From the NCBI GenBank assembly GCA_900540935.1, contig UQHW01000014.1:1-48951 (forward strand): 48,951 bases of DNA, given 5' to 3'. Positions 9,477 through 17,724 of this stretch are shown piece by piece (within the stretch, counting starts at the first letter, position 1; every line of letters starts with the position of its first letter). A program made the translations under genes and the position numbers. This DNA comes from an uncultured Collinsella sp. Lineage in GTDB: Bacteria > Actinomycetota > Coriobacteriia > Coriobacteriales > Coriobacteriaceae. The notes beneath the pieces were generated by a model. That model saw only the letters and a program-made list of their open reading frames with translations. It searched no databases and had not been told where the DNA came from.

Positions 9477-12400
9477 TCACGCTTCGCCCCAGAATCTATG
9501 GGTGTTGCGCAGGAGCTGTGCAGTTTTATCCTCGGCGGCTTCAATATCAGCCTCATCGGCCTGCCAAGTCCAGTTACCCGTAGCGACACCCGGCACGTTC
9601 ATGCGCGCATCGTCGCCCAGACCCAGCACGTCTTGCAACGGCATCATCACAAGCGGTGCGTCGCTTGCCAGCGCGTCGCCCATCAGCTTACCGGCAAATT
9701 CCTTGCCGCTCGGCTCGTCGCCGCCCGCAAAGGAGCGCGTGCACCAACCGGCAAGCGTCGACGTGTCGTGCGTCGAGGTATACAGGATCTTGCCGGGCGT
9801 GGGGTTAATCCCGTTGCGGACGTCGTAATCGCTAAACTCCAGCACGTCCATGCCGGGGAAGCCGCAGGTCGAAGCCATCGCGCGAACACCGGGCGTCAGG
9901 TAGCCCAAATCCTCGGCGATAAAGTTAAGCGGGCCCAGCTCCTCGTAGGCAGTCTGGAACAAATCCTTACCCGGACCAGCCAACCAACGGCCGTCGGCGC
10001 AGGCCTTGCCTGCGGGAATGCTAAAGTAGCTGTGGAAGCCCAGGAAGTGGTCCAGACGCACGCGGTCGTACAGCGAGAACGCACGGCGCAGACGGTCCAT
10101 CCACCAGCGGTAGCCGGTCTTCTTCATATGGCCCCAGCGGAAGGTGGGGTTGCCCCACACCTGACCCTCGGGCGCAAAGTTGTCGGGCGGCGCGCCGGAA
10201 ATCTCAATCGCCTTGCCGGTATCGGAAAGCCAGAAGTTCTCTGGCTCGCTCCACGCGTCGGCCGAATCGTCCGAGACATACATCGGAATATCGCCGATAA
10301 CCTCGATGCCCTTCTTGTGCGCGTAGTTCATGAGCTCGCACCAGGCCAGGTCAAAGCGGTACTGCATGTACGCCTGTAGCTCGGCCTCGTCACAGAAGCG
10401 CTTGTCATCGATCAGATGCTCGTTGTAGCGTGCGACATCGGTCGGCCAATCGTGGCGCGACTCGCCCTCAAAGTACTTCTTGACGGCCATATAGACGCAG
10501 TACTTCTCGAGCCAATCGGCATTGCGATGTTTAAACGCGGTGTAGAGCGGATCGGCATCCTCGCCACCGCGAGCCTTCCAGGTCTCAAAGTCGGCGGCCA
10601 GTTCCTCGTAGCTTTCGGGCAGCAGGTCGATATTGCCCGCAAAGGCCGAAGGGCCAGCGTAGGGGGAGCGGAAGAAGTCCGTCGGGTTGACGGGCAGGAC
10701 CTGCCAGTAGCGCATGCCCATGGCGGCCAGATGGTCGATAAAGCGACGCGTGGGCGCGCCAATCGTGCCGGGCTTACCGTCGTCGGTCGGCACCGAGGTG
10801 ATGTGGCATACGACGCCCGCGCCGTGATCGAGCGGCTCCTGCAGGCGCTGCTCGGCGTGGTGGTAGATGATCGACGAACCCAGCGGATACAGGTCAAGCG
10901 TGACCGTACCGTTGTGGATCTCGCACTCGTGACCGCTAATGACATCGCTCGCACATTCGCCGAGCGCCGGGATTGTCACGCGATGCGAATTGCGCAGGCT
11001 GCGGTTGATGATGACGGTCGCGGACTCGCCGTCCTTGCCCGTACGGTTGTAAGCCAGCACCTCGTCGTTGAGCGCGAACGCCTTGATCTCGCCGTCGATC
11101 ATAAAAGGCAGCGCACGGCGCACGGCAGATGCGTTCTTGACGATCGCGAGCGTGTCGAAGTCGTGCAGGTCTTCCTTGGTCGGCAGGGTGCGACGGTTGC
11201 CCGGGTCGGTAAGGCCCTCCAAGCCGTACTCATCGCCGTAGTAAATCGAAGGCACGCCGGGGAAGGTCATCTGCATAAGCGTGGCGAGCCAAAAACGGCT
11301 CTTGGCCAGGCCCATCGCGCCTTCGTCCAAGCGCCATTTGCTGCGCTCGCACTCGGGCAGCTGCGACTCGTCGGGGCCGCCGCCGAGCACCGAGATGATG
11401 CGCGGACGGTCGTGGCTCGAAAGCAGGTTGAGCGCGCAAGACAGGGCCTCGCGCGGATAGTTCTCGCGCAGGGTCTCGATGTCCTCGGCAGCCTCGTAGG
11501 CGTTTTTGTAGCCCATCAAAAAGCCGATGACCATGTCGCGGAAGGGGTAGTCCATTGCGGAGTCCAGCTCGGAGCCCTGCAGGTAGCGGCGCAGATGGCC
11601 GTAGCTGATCTTGTTGGAGGCGTCTTCCCAGACCTCGCCGAGCAACAGTGCATCGGGCTTTTCGGCGAGCACGGCCTTCTTGATCTCGGCCAAGAAGTCG
11701 TCGGAGAGCTCGTCGGCCACGTCCAGGCGCCAGCCATGGGCACCGGCGCGCAGCCATTTGCGGATGACGCCGTCCTTGCCCAGGAGCTTCTCGCGCACCA
11801 GCTCGGATTTCTCGTTGATGGCGGGCATGTTGCCCACGCCCCACCAGCAATCGTACGAGCCGTCCTCGTGGAAGGTAAACGCATCGCGCCATGGGGAATC
11901 CTCGCTCTGCCAGGCGCCCACGCCGGGGTAGTTGCCGTAGCGGTTGAAATAGATGGAGTCGTCGCCCGTGTGGTTGAAGACGCCGTCCAGAATAATGGAA
12001 ATGCCCAGCTTCTCGGCTGCCTGGCACAGCTCGGTAAAGTCTTGTTCTGTGCCCAGAATCGGGTCGATCTTGGTGTAATCGGCGGTGTCGTAGCGATGGT
12101 TGCTTGCGGCCTCAAAGATGGGGTTGAGGTAGATGGCCGTAAAGCCCAGCTCGGCGATGCGGGGCAGGTCTTCCTGGATACCCTTAAGCGAGCCGCCGTA
12201 GAAGTCCCAGGTCTTGATAGAGCCGTCCTCGGCGCGCTCGTACACGGGCGGCTCGTTCCAGTCCTCGACCATGCGGCGCTGAATGCCCTTGCGCGGTTTT
12301 TCGAGTTGGGCCATTGTACGTTCGCGCCAATGCTCATCGCGCGCGTAGCGATCGGGGAAGATCTGGTACACCATGCCGCGCTCGTACCAGGTGGGACGGT

Positions 12401-12773
12401 TCTCGCGGTGCTTGTAGACGGTAATCTGGAAGGACGGTACCTCGGCGTAGTCGTAGGTTACGCCCTCGCCGCCAGTGCGGCCCTGCGGCGCGCCCAAGCG
12501 AACCTCGGGCTGGCCCTCGATATTGCATATAAAGCTGTACCACACAAGACACGGTTCGGTGCATTTGAGCTCGCCGGTAAAAATGCCATCGCCCTCGTGC
12601 TCCATCGGAATCAGAGTCTCGCCGACGCCATCGACCCAGGTGCGCAGGGTGAGCGTTGCCTGGTTGGGATCGGCGTCCTCCAAAATCACCGACAGCGAAA
12701 CGGAAGTTCCTGTGGTCACAGCGCCAAACGGAGTGCGAAACTGCGGCAGGCGGCTGTTGTGAATCAATCTCAT
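9477..12773 (-). CDS. GH13 alpha-glucanase / GH77 4-alpha-glucanotransferase fusion
   Basis: A 1098-residue cytosolic protein (no signal peptide seen) joining two glucan enzymes. Residues 1-125 look like an N-terminal beta-sandwich carbohydrate-binding domain of the neopullulanase/CBM34 kind. Residues about 130-640 are a GH13 barrel with YQIFPDRY, the nucleophile D351 in GWRLDVADE, the acid/base E380 in LLLGEVWED and D455 in SSHDRPR. Residues about 650-1098 are a GH77 amylomaltase with the nucleophile D908 in RVRLDHFLGF, the acid/base E954 in FIAEDLGYLTPGV and D1003 in THDTSTLAGW. All six catalytic acids are present, so both halves should be active. GH13 would cleave maltodextrins and GH77 would disproportionate the short products. 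It lies beside glgA on the same strand but has its own promoter region. Two single-domain proteins are the usual arrangement. Confidence 0.9.
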   Translation of the reverse strand: MRLIHNSRLPQFRTPFGAVTTGTSVSLSVILEDADPNQATLTLRTWVDGVGETLIPMEHEGDGIFTGELKCTEPCLVWYSFICNIEGQPEVRLGAPQGRTGGEGVTYDYAEVPSFQITVYKHRENRPTWYERGMVYQIFPDRYARDEHWRERTMAQLEKPRKGIQRRMVEDWNEPPVYERAEDGSIKTWDFYGGSLKGIQEDLPRIAELGFTAIYLNPIFEAASNHRYDTADYTKIDPILGTEQDFTELCQAAEKLGISIILDGVFNHTGDDSIYFNRYGNYPGVGAWQSEDSPWRDAFTFHEDGSYDCWWGVGNMPAINEKSELVREKLLGKDGVIRKWLRAGAHGWRLDVADELSDDFLAEIKKAVLAEKPDALLLGEVWEDASNKISYGHLRRYLQGSELDSAMDYPFRDMVIGFLMGYKNAYEAAEDIETLRENYPREALSCALNLLSSHDRPRIISVLGGGPDESQLPECERSKWRLDEGAMGLAKSRFWLATLMQMTFPGVPSIYYGDEYGLEGLTDPGNRRTLPTKEDLHDFDTLAIVKNASAVRRALPFMIDGEIKAFALNDEVLAYNRTGKDGESATVIINRSLRNSHRVTIPALGECASDVISGHECEIHNGTVTLDLYPLGSSIIYHHAEQRLQEPLDHGAGVVCHITSVPTDDGKPGTIGAPTRRFIDHLAAMGMRYWQVLPVNPTDFFRSPYAGPSAFAGNIDLLPESYEELAADFETWKARGGEDADPLYTAFKHRNADWLEKYCVYMAVKKYFEGESRHDWPTDVARYNEHLIDDKRFCDEAELQAYMQYRFDLAWCELMNYAHKKGIEVIGDIPMYVSDDSADAWSEPENFWLSDTGKAIEISGAPPDNFAPEGQVWGNPTFRWGHMKKTGYRWWMDRLRRAFSLYDRVRLDHFLGFHSYFSIPAGKACADGRWLAGPGKDLFQTAYEELGPLNFIAEDLGYLTPGVRAMASTCGFPGMDVLEFSDYDVRNGINPTPGKILYTSTHDTSTLAGWCTRSFAGGDEPSGKEFAGKLMGDALASDAPLVMMPLQDVLGLGDDARMNVPGVATGNWTWQADEADIEAAEDKTAQLLRNTHRFWGEA

Positions 12774-12834
12774 AGTACGGTCCAGTTCTATACATTCATG
12801 GCCAACGGGTCATGGACTTAACGCACAGTTCTTA

Positions 12835-12861
12835 AGTATATCGTTGTACTTTAGTTGTCTA
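12835..12861 (-). promoter_or_regulatory. Candidate promoter of the GH13-GH77 gene
   Basis: On the minus strand TAGACA (12856-12861) and TATACT (12835-12840) are separated by 15 bases, about 60 bases upstream of the start. Both hexamers match the consensus at 5 of 6 positions, but the spacer is short. Confidence 0.4.
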
Positions 12862-12869
12862 AACCACAG

Positions 12870-12916
12870 CCGTTCACTATCGGCGAACGGTTGTCCTAGA
12901 AAATCGTTTTACCAAA
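12870..12916 (-). promoter_or_regulatory. Candidate operators upstream of the GH13-GH77 gene
   Basis: Two elements lie just upstream of the candidate promoter. CCGTTC (12870-12875) and GAACGG (12885-12890) form an inverted repeat with a 9-base spacer. On the minus strand, TTTGGTAAAACG (12905-12916) is followed by ATTTT. The same 12-mer, followed by TTTTT, occurs at 22784-22795 between glgB and the HAD gene. A CG-centred site of this shape resembles LacI-family operators; the regulator is not in the window. Confidence 0.45.
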
Positions 12917-12925
12917 TCTATAGAA

Positions 12926-12958
12926 CAAGGGGGCGTCGCGGTTAACGACACCCCCTTG
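12926..12958 (-). terminator. Hairpin upstream of the GH13-GH77 gene, after glgA
   Basis: CAAGGGGGCGTCG (12926-12938) pairs with CGACACCCCCTTG (12946-12958) with one mismatch. It lies 33 bases beyond the glgA stop and probably ends the glgA transcript. The T-run on the minus strand is short (TTCT). Confidence 0.65.
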
Positions 12959-12990
12959 TATGGTGATGTTTGGGTTTTGGATCGTCCGGA

Positions 12991-15246
12991 TTAGCGACGC
13001 TTGCGGGTGGCGGTTGCCTTGCGGACGGACGTCTTCTTGGACGGGGCCTTTTCCTCGGCCGGAGCGGCGGGGGAGACCGGAGTCACCTTGGCGGGCTCGG
13101 GCTTTGCCTCAACCTTGGCCTCGGCCTTCGGGGCGGCCTTGACCTCGGGCTTGGCTTCTGCCTTGAGGGCAGCGGCCTTGGTCGTGGTCTTCTTGGCCGT
13201 CGTCGTGGCGCGCTTGCGCGTGGTGGTCTTGGCAGCGGGCTTGGGCTCGGCGCCTGTCTCCTCAACCTTGGCAGTCGGCTTTGCAGCGGCCTTGGGGGCA
13301 GCCTTCGTTGCAGCGGCCTTGGTGGTCGTTGTCTTCGAAGCCGTGGTCTTCTTGGCAGCGGTGGTCTTAGCGGCGGTCGTCTTCTTGGCTGCGGTCTTAG
13401 CCGGAGCCTTGGCGGCCAGCTTAGCCTCGGTGGCAGGAGCCTCAGCCGTGGCCTCGGCCTTTACCTCGTGAGCGACCTCAACTTCGGTGGCCTTCTTGGC
13501 GGCAGCGGTCGTGCGCTTGCGCGTTGTCGTAGCCTTGGCAGCGGTCGTCTTGGTGCCAGCAGTCTTGGTCGCCGAAGCGGTCTTGGTAGCAGCAGCCTTG
13601 GTCGTCGTAGCCTTCTTAGCCGTCGTCTTACGCGTCGTGGTCTTCTTGGCGGCAGGCTTGGCCTCAGCCTTGGGCTCCTCAACGGCAGCAGGCGCCTCAA
13701 CAACCGGCTCAGCCTTGGGCTCCGGCTCGGCCGCAACCTCGGTCTCAGGCGCAGCAGCCTCAACCGCCGCCGGCCTCTCGATCTCCGGATGCATAAAGAA
13801 GTACAGGTCCAGATACTTATCGGCCGAGCGCGTCCAGCTAAAGTCCTGGCTCATAGCCTGCGTGACCAGCTGGTTCCAGGCATCGCGGTTGTCCCAGAAC
13901 AGACGCGCCGCGCGGAACACGGCGTCGCCCATCTCGTCGCCGTTAAAGTTACTAAACGAGAAGCCCGTGCCCTCGCAGGTAAACTCGTTATACGGAATCA
14001 CAGTGTCCTTCAGGCCACCGGTCTCGCGCACGATGGGCAGCGTGCCGTAACGCATGGCTATGATCTGCGACAGGCCGCAAGGCTCAAACTTCGAAGGCAT
14101 CAGGAACATGTCGGCGGCGGCGTACATGCGCTGCGACAGCGCAGGATCGAACTCGATGCGTGCGGCCATGGTGCCGGGGTACTTGTCCTGGAAGTAGCGC
14201 AGGCCGTCCTCGTAGTCGCGGTCGCCGGTGCCCAGCACGGCCACCTGAACGCCGCCGGCCAGGATGCGGTCGAGCGCGTACATAACCAGGTCCAAGCCCT
14301 TCTGGCGCGTCAGGCGCGTGACCATCACCATGAGCGGGCGGTCGTCGCGAACCTCGAGCCCCAGTTCTTCCTGCAGCTTGGCCTTGCACACGGCCTTGCC
14401 CGCACGGTCGTCAACCGTGTAGTTGGCGGCAATGCGCTTGTCGGTCGCCGGGTCAAAGCCTGCCACATCAATGCCATTCAAAATGCCCTGCAGCGCGTAC
14501 GAACGCTCGCGCAGCACGCCGTCCAGGCCCTCGCCAAACTCGGGCGTCTGGATCTCGTTGGCATAGGTGGGGCTCACCGTGGTGATGGCGTCGGCATAGC
14601 GCAGGGCGCCCAGCATGTAGTTGATGCTGCAGGCGTCGCAACGCAGCTGCGAGGCGGCCGCCGGAATGTGCGCCACACCAAGGATGTCCTCCATCACGGT
14701 GTCGCTAAACTGGCCCTGGAACGCCACGTTGTGGATTGAGAACACGGTCTTGACGCGGTCATACAGCGGCAGGCCCTGGTAGAACTCGCGCAAAAACACG
14801 GGCGCCAGCGCCGTCTGCCAGTCGTTGCAGTGCAGGATGTCGCACTCAAAGCCGGCCGGCAGGTGCTGCAGGCTCTCGGTGATGGCCTTGGAGAAGAACG
14901 CAAAGCGCTCGCCGTCGTCAAAGAAGCCGTACGGATAGTCGCGCGCAAAGTAGCGCTCGTTGTCGATGAACATATAGGTGACGCCGTCGTGCTCGAGCTT
15001 CTCGAGTCCGCAATATTCATTGCGCCAGCCCAGGCTCACGTAAAAGTCGGCAAAGTGCTCCATCTGCGTCTTGTACTCGTCCTTGATGGTGGCGTACTTG
15101 GGCACCATAACGATGACTTCGGCGCCGGCGCGCACGAGCGCCGCAGGCAGCGAGCCCGCCACGTCACCCAGGCCACCGGTCTTCACAAACGGTGCGCACT
15201 CGGCCGAGGCAAACACGATCTGCATCTTTTTGCTGGTTTCTGCCAT
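12991..15246 (-). CDS. glgA: Glycogen synthase (GT5) with long Lys/Ala/Thr-rich tail
   Basis: GlgA elongates alpha-1,4-glucan from ADP-glucose. Of the 751 residues, the first 485 or so are a normal GT5 enzyme: the N-terminal FVKTGGLGDVAGSLP loop binds ADP-glucose, and the C-terminal PSKFEPCGLSQIIAMRYGT region holds the retaining-GT-B active-site glutamate. After this come about 265 extra residues: first an acidic/Pro-rich linker, then many short repeats such as AKKTT, ATKAA and TTTRK, very rich in Lys, Ala and Thr, ending KATATRKRR. The tail resembles histone H1-like or HU-type basic tails. The ATG at 15246 is preferred over 15258 because GGGAG precedes it. It is the last gene of the glgP/glgC/glgD/glgA direction, with a hairpin before it. 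Enzyme identity is sure; the role of the tail is unknown. Confidence 0.95.
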   Translation of the reverse strand: MAETSKKMQIVFASAECAPFVKTGGLGDVAGSLPAALVRAGAEVIVMVPKYATIKDEYKTQMEHFADFYVSLGWRNEYCGLEKLEHDGVTYMFIDNERYFARDYPYGFFDDGERFAFFSKAITESLQHLPAGFECDILHCNDWQTALAPVFLREFYQGLPLYDRVKTVFSIHNVAFQGQFSDTVMEDILGVAHIPAAASQLRCDACSINYMLGALRYADAITTVSPTYANEIQTPEFGEGLDGVLRERSYALQGILNGIDVAGFDPATDKRIAANYTVDDRAGKAVCKAKLQEELGLEVRDDRPLMVMVTRLTRQKGLDLVMYALDRILAGGVQVAVLGTGDRDYEDGLRYFQDKYPGTMAARIEFDPALSQRMYAAADMFLMPSKFEPCGLSQIIAMRYGTLPIVRETGGLKDTVIPYNEFTCEGTGFSFSNFNGDEMGDAVFRAARLFWDNRDAWNQLVTQAMSQDFSWTRSADKYLDLYFFMHPEIERPAAVEAAAPETEVAAEPEPKAEPVVEAPAAVEEPKAEAKPAAKKTTTRKTTAKKATTTKAAATKTASATKTAGTKTTAAKATTTRKRTTAAAKKATEVEVAHEVKAEATAEAPATEAKLAAKAPAKTAAKKTTAAKTTAAKKTTASKTTTTKAAATKAAPKAAAKPTAKVEETGAEPKPAAKTTTRKRATTTAKKTTTKAAALKAEAKPEVKAAPKAEAKVEAKPEPAKVTPVSPAAPAEEKAPSKKTSVRKATATRKRR

Positions 15247-15270
15247 ATTGTCTCCCATGTTGCAATTCGA

Positions 15271-15304
15271 GAATAGCCGCCAGGCGCTAACCGGGCGGCT
15301 ATTC
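15271..15304. other. Strong hairpin between glgD and glgA
   Basis: GAATAGCCGCC (15271-15281) pairs perfectly with GGCGGCTATTC (15294-15304). No T-run follows on the minus strand, but TTTAGTTT follows on the plus strand. It may act as an mRNA-processing or attenuation point between glgD and glgA. Confidence 0.55.
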
Positions 15305-15336
15305 TTTAGTTTACGTGCGATTATGCGACGCCAATG

Positions 15337-16464
15337 TTAACGAGCGATGGTGGTATCGGAAGTTAACGGAGCCTTGCCCAGCACCAGGATGTTCTCGGGC
15401 GTGCCGCGAAGCTCGGTGTTGGTGGGAACCACGTTGTTCTTGTCCAGAATGGCGTTCTCGACGCGGGCGCCGCTCTTGATGATGCAGCTCTGGTTGATGA
15501 TCGAGTTGGTCACCGAGGCGCCTTCCTCAACCACAACGCCGCGCGACAGGATCGAGTTGCGCACGGTGCCCTTGATGATGCAGCCGGCCGAGATGATCGA
15601 GTTGCAGGCGTGGCTGCCGGTCGCATAGCGCGAAGGCGGCACGTCGTGAGCCTTGGTCAGGATCGGGCGCTCGGGGTCGAAGAGCTGGTCGGCCACGGTC
15701 TGGTCGAGCAGGTCCATGCTGCGGCGATACAGCGACTTCTCGCTAAATACGCCCACAACCTCGCCCTTGTACTCGTAGCTGCACACGTCGATGTTGCCAA
15801 AGTCGCCCTGGAGTGCCTCGAGCAGGTCCAGATAGTCGGCGGCCTGGTAGTGGTCGATGATCTCGAGCAGCGTCTCGCGGTTGACGATGCAGCAGTCCAT
15901 AGAGGCGTTGTCGCCGTACACGACGCCGGCGCTCACGCCCGTCAGGCGGCCGTTCTCGTTGATCTGCAGCTTGGTCTCGTCATCGACGTTGCGCGTGGCC
16001 TTGCAGTACACGACGGTCATCTGTGCGCCAGAGTTCTCGTGCGCCTCGATGATGGTGTTGAGGTCCATGTTAAAGATGATGTTGGTGCCCATCATCACAA
16101 CGTAGGGCTTGTCCGAGCGCTGGAACAGCGTCTTGTTGGAGATGATGTCGCGCAGCAGGAAGCGCATGCCGCCCTTGGTGGTGCCATACGCGTTGCCGGG
16201 GACCATGAACAGGCCACCCTTCTTGCGGTCCAGACCCCAGTCCTTGCCCGAGCCCACGTGGTCGATCAGCGAGCGGTAGTTACCCGGCATGACGACGCCG
16301 ACGGTCTTAATGCCGGCATTCATCATGTTGGACAGCGGAAAGTCGATCAGGCGGTAGCGGCCCAAAAACGGGACGGACGCGATGGGACGGTCCTTGAGCA
16401 GCACGCTGCCGTAGGTCGAAGAGTAGTTAGCGGTGATGTAACCGATGGCCTTGCGATTGATCAT
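15337..16464 (-). CDS. glgD: ADP-glucose pyrophosphorylase regulatory-type subunit GlgD
   Basis: A 375-residue nucleotidyltransferase-fold protein with a C-terminal left-handed beta-helix of hexapeptide type. It matches GlgD: the N-terminus MINRKAIGYITANYSS lacks the GGxGxRL pyrophosphorylase loop seen in GlgC, while FLGRYRLIDFPLSNMMNAGI is kept. In Bacillus-type systems GlgD is poorly catalytic and forms a heterotetramer with GlgC that is more active. The frame is open to 16503, inside glgC, but the ATG at 16464 has AAGGGGG upstream and starts 4 bases after the glgC stop, so it is the start. Tight coupling to glgC supports a shared complex. Confidence 0.92.
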   Translation of the reverse strand: MINRKAIGYITANYSSTYGSVLLKDRPIASVPFLGRYRLIDFPLSNMMNAGIKTVGVVMPGNYRSLIDHVGSGKDWGLDRKKGGLFMVPGNAYGTTKGGMRFLLRDIISNKTLFQRSDKPYVVMMGTNIIFNMDLNTIIEAHENSGAQMTVVYCKATRNVDDETKLQINENGRLTGVSAGVVYGDNASMDCCIVNRETLLEIIDHYQAADYLDLLEALQGDFGNIDVCSYEYKGEVVGVFSEKSLYRRSMDLLDQTVADQLFDPERPILTKAHDVPPSRYATGSHACNSIISAGCIIKGTVRNSILSRGVVVEEGASVTNSIINQSCIIKSGARVENAILDKNNVVPTNTELRGTPENILVLGKAPLTSDTTIAR

Positions 16465-16468
16465 CGGA

Positions 16469-17617
16469 TCATTCCCCCTTCCCGATAACGACGTCATTTC
16501 CAACGACGGCCGTATCCTTGGTGGTATCGACAGAGCCGAGCTTCACGCCCTCTTCGACCGTGGAGTTCTCGCCCAAAATAGCGCGGCAGATGTGCGCACC
16601 GCTCTTAACGTGCGCACCCGGCAGCAGCACGGAGTCCTCGACCACGGCGCGCTCCTCGATGATGACATCGGTCGAAAGGATCGAGTGGCGAGCGGTGCCG
16701 TAGATCTTGCAGCCGTTGGAGACCAGACAGTCGTCCAGACGACCATCCGGACCAATGTAGTGCGGCGGACGCGTGGTGATGTTGGACATGATGGGGAAGT
16801 TCTTGTCAAAGAGGTCGAACTCGGGGTTGTTGCCCAGCAGGTCCATCGAGGTCTCGTGGAAGCTGGCGATGGTGCCGACGTCCTTCCAGAAGCCGTGGAA
16901 CTCGTAGCTGTACAGGCGCTTTTCCTCGCCGAGCAGCTTGGGGATGATGTCCTTGCCAAAGTCGTGGCTCGAGCGCTGGTCCAGAGCGTCCTCCTCGAGC
17001 GCCTCGATCAGCACGTCGGCCGAGAAGATGTAGATGCCCATGGAAGCGAGGTTCGAATCGGGCTTATCGGGCTTCTCGGTGAACTTGGTGATGCGGCCGT
17101 CCTCGGGGTCGGTGGTCAGGATGCCAAAGCGGCTGGCCTCCTCCCACGGCACGGGCATAACGCTCACCGTGAGGTCGGCGTTGTTCTCAATGTGCGTCTT
17201 GAGCATCTTGCGGTAGTCCATGCGATACAGGTGATCGCCCGAAAGAATCAGGACGTACTTGGGGTCGTTGGCCTTGATGTAGTCGAGGTTCTGCGTAATG
17301 GCATCGGCCGTGCCCGCATACCAGGCACCACCGGTCTGCGTCTCGTACGGAGGCAGGATCGACACGCCGCCGTCGCGGCTGTCCAGATCCCACGCCTCGC
17401 CGGAGCCCACGTAGGCATGCAGCAGGTAGGGGCGATACTGCGTCAGAACGCCCACCGTGTCGATGCCCGAGTTGGAGCAGTTGGAGAGCGAAAAGTCGAT
17501 AATGCGGAACTTGCCACCAAAGCTAACCGCCGGCTTAGCGATCTTTTGGGTGAGTGCCCCCAATCGGCTGCCCTGTCCTCCTGCGAGGAGCATCGCGATG
17601 CATTCTTTCTTACTCAT
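16469..17617 (-). CDS. glgC: Glucose-1-phosphate adenylyltransferase
   Basis: GlgC makes ADP-glucose and pyrophosphate from glucose-1-phosphate and ATP, the committed step of bacterial glycogen synthesis. The 382-residue product has the nucleotide loop MLLAGGQGSRLGALT, the KPAVSFGGKFRIIDFSLSN segment, YAGTADAI and the sugar-phosphate site FTEKP, then a beta-helix C-terminus. AAGGAG precedes the ATG. It lies between glgP (upstream) and glgD (4 bases downstream). The catalytic residues missing from GlgD are present here, so this is the active subunit. Confidence 0.95.
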   Translation of the reverse strand: MSKKECIAMLLAGGQGSRLGALTQKIAKPAVSFGGKFRIIDFSLSNCSNSGIDTVGVLTQYRPYLLHAYVGSGEAWDLDSRDGGVSILPPYETQTGGAWYAGTADAITQNLDYIKANDPKYVLILSGDHLYRMDYRKMLKTHIENNADLTVSVMPVPWEEASRFGILTTDPEDGRITKFTEKPDKPDSNLASMGIYIFSADVLIEALEEDALDQRSSHDFGKDIIPKLLGEEKRLYSYEFHGFWKDVGTIASFHETSMDLLGNNPEFDLFDKNFPIMSNITTRPPHYIGPDGRLDDCLVSNGCKIYGTARHSILSTDVIIEERAVVEDSVLLPGAHVKSGAHICRAILGENSTVEEGVKLGSVDTTKDTAVVGNDVVIGKGE

Positions 17618-17658
17618 CGATTTCTCCTTCTGTCATCGATGTTCCTAAACCCATTAGC

Positions 17659-17687
17659 GACGGGCGCGGCGCTCGGTCGCGCCCGTC
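17659..17687. other. Hairpin between glgP and glgC
   Basis: GACGGGCGCG (17659-17668) pairs perfectly with CGCGCCCGTC (17678-17687). No T-run follows on the minus strand, so it may be a processing or attenuation hairpin rather than a full terminator. Confidence 0.45.
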
Positions 17688-17724
17688 AAGTAATGCCGTG
17701 CTGGCAAAGGGGAGATTGCGGCCT

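Noticed and set aside
10416..12821. Open frame of 801 codons opposite the GH13-GH77 gene
   Set aside because: It is antisense to a gene with six identifiable catalytic acids and has no recognisable domain. Long antisense frames are expected in high-GC DNA.
13000..13750. Repetitive DNA that might suggest a CRISPR array or tandem repeat locus
   Set aside because: The repeats are short, irregular and in coding frame (AKKTT-type codons). There are no regular spacers and no cas genes.
12970..14739. Gly/Leu/Arg-rich open frame opposite glgA
   Set aside because: The apparent repeats are the reverse reading of the Lys/Ala/Thr tail codons of glgA, not a separate repeat protein.
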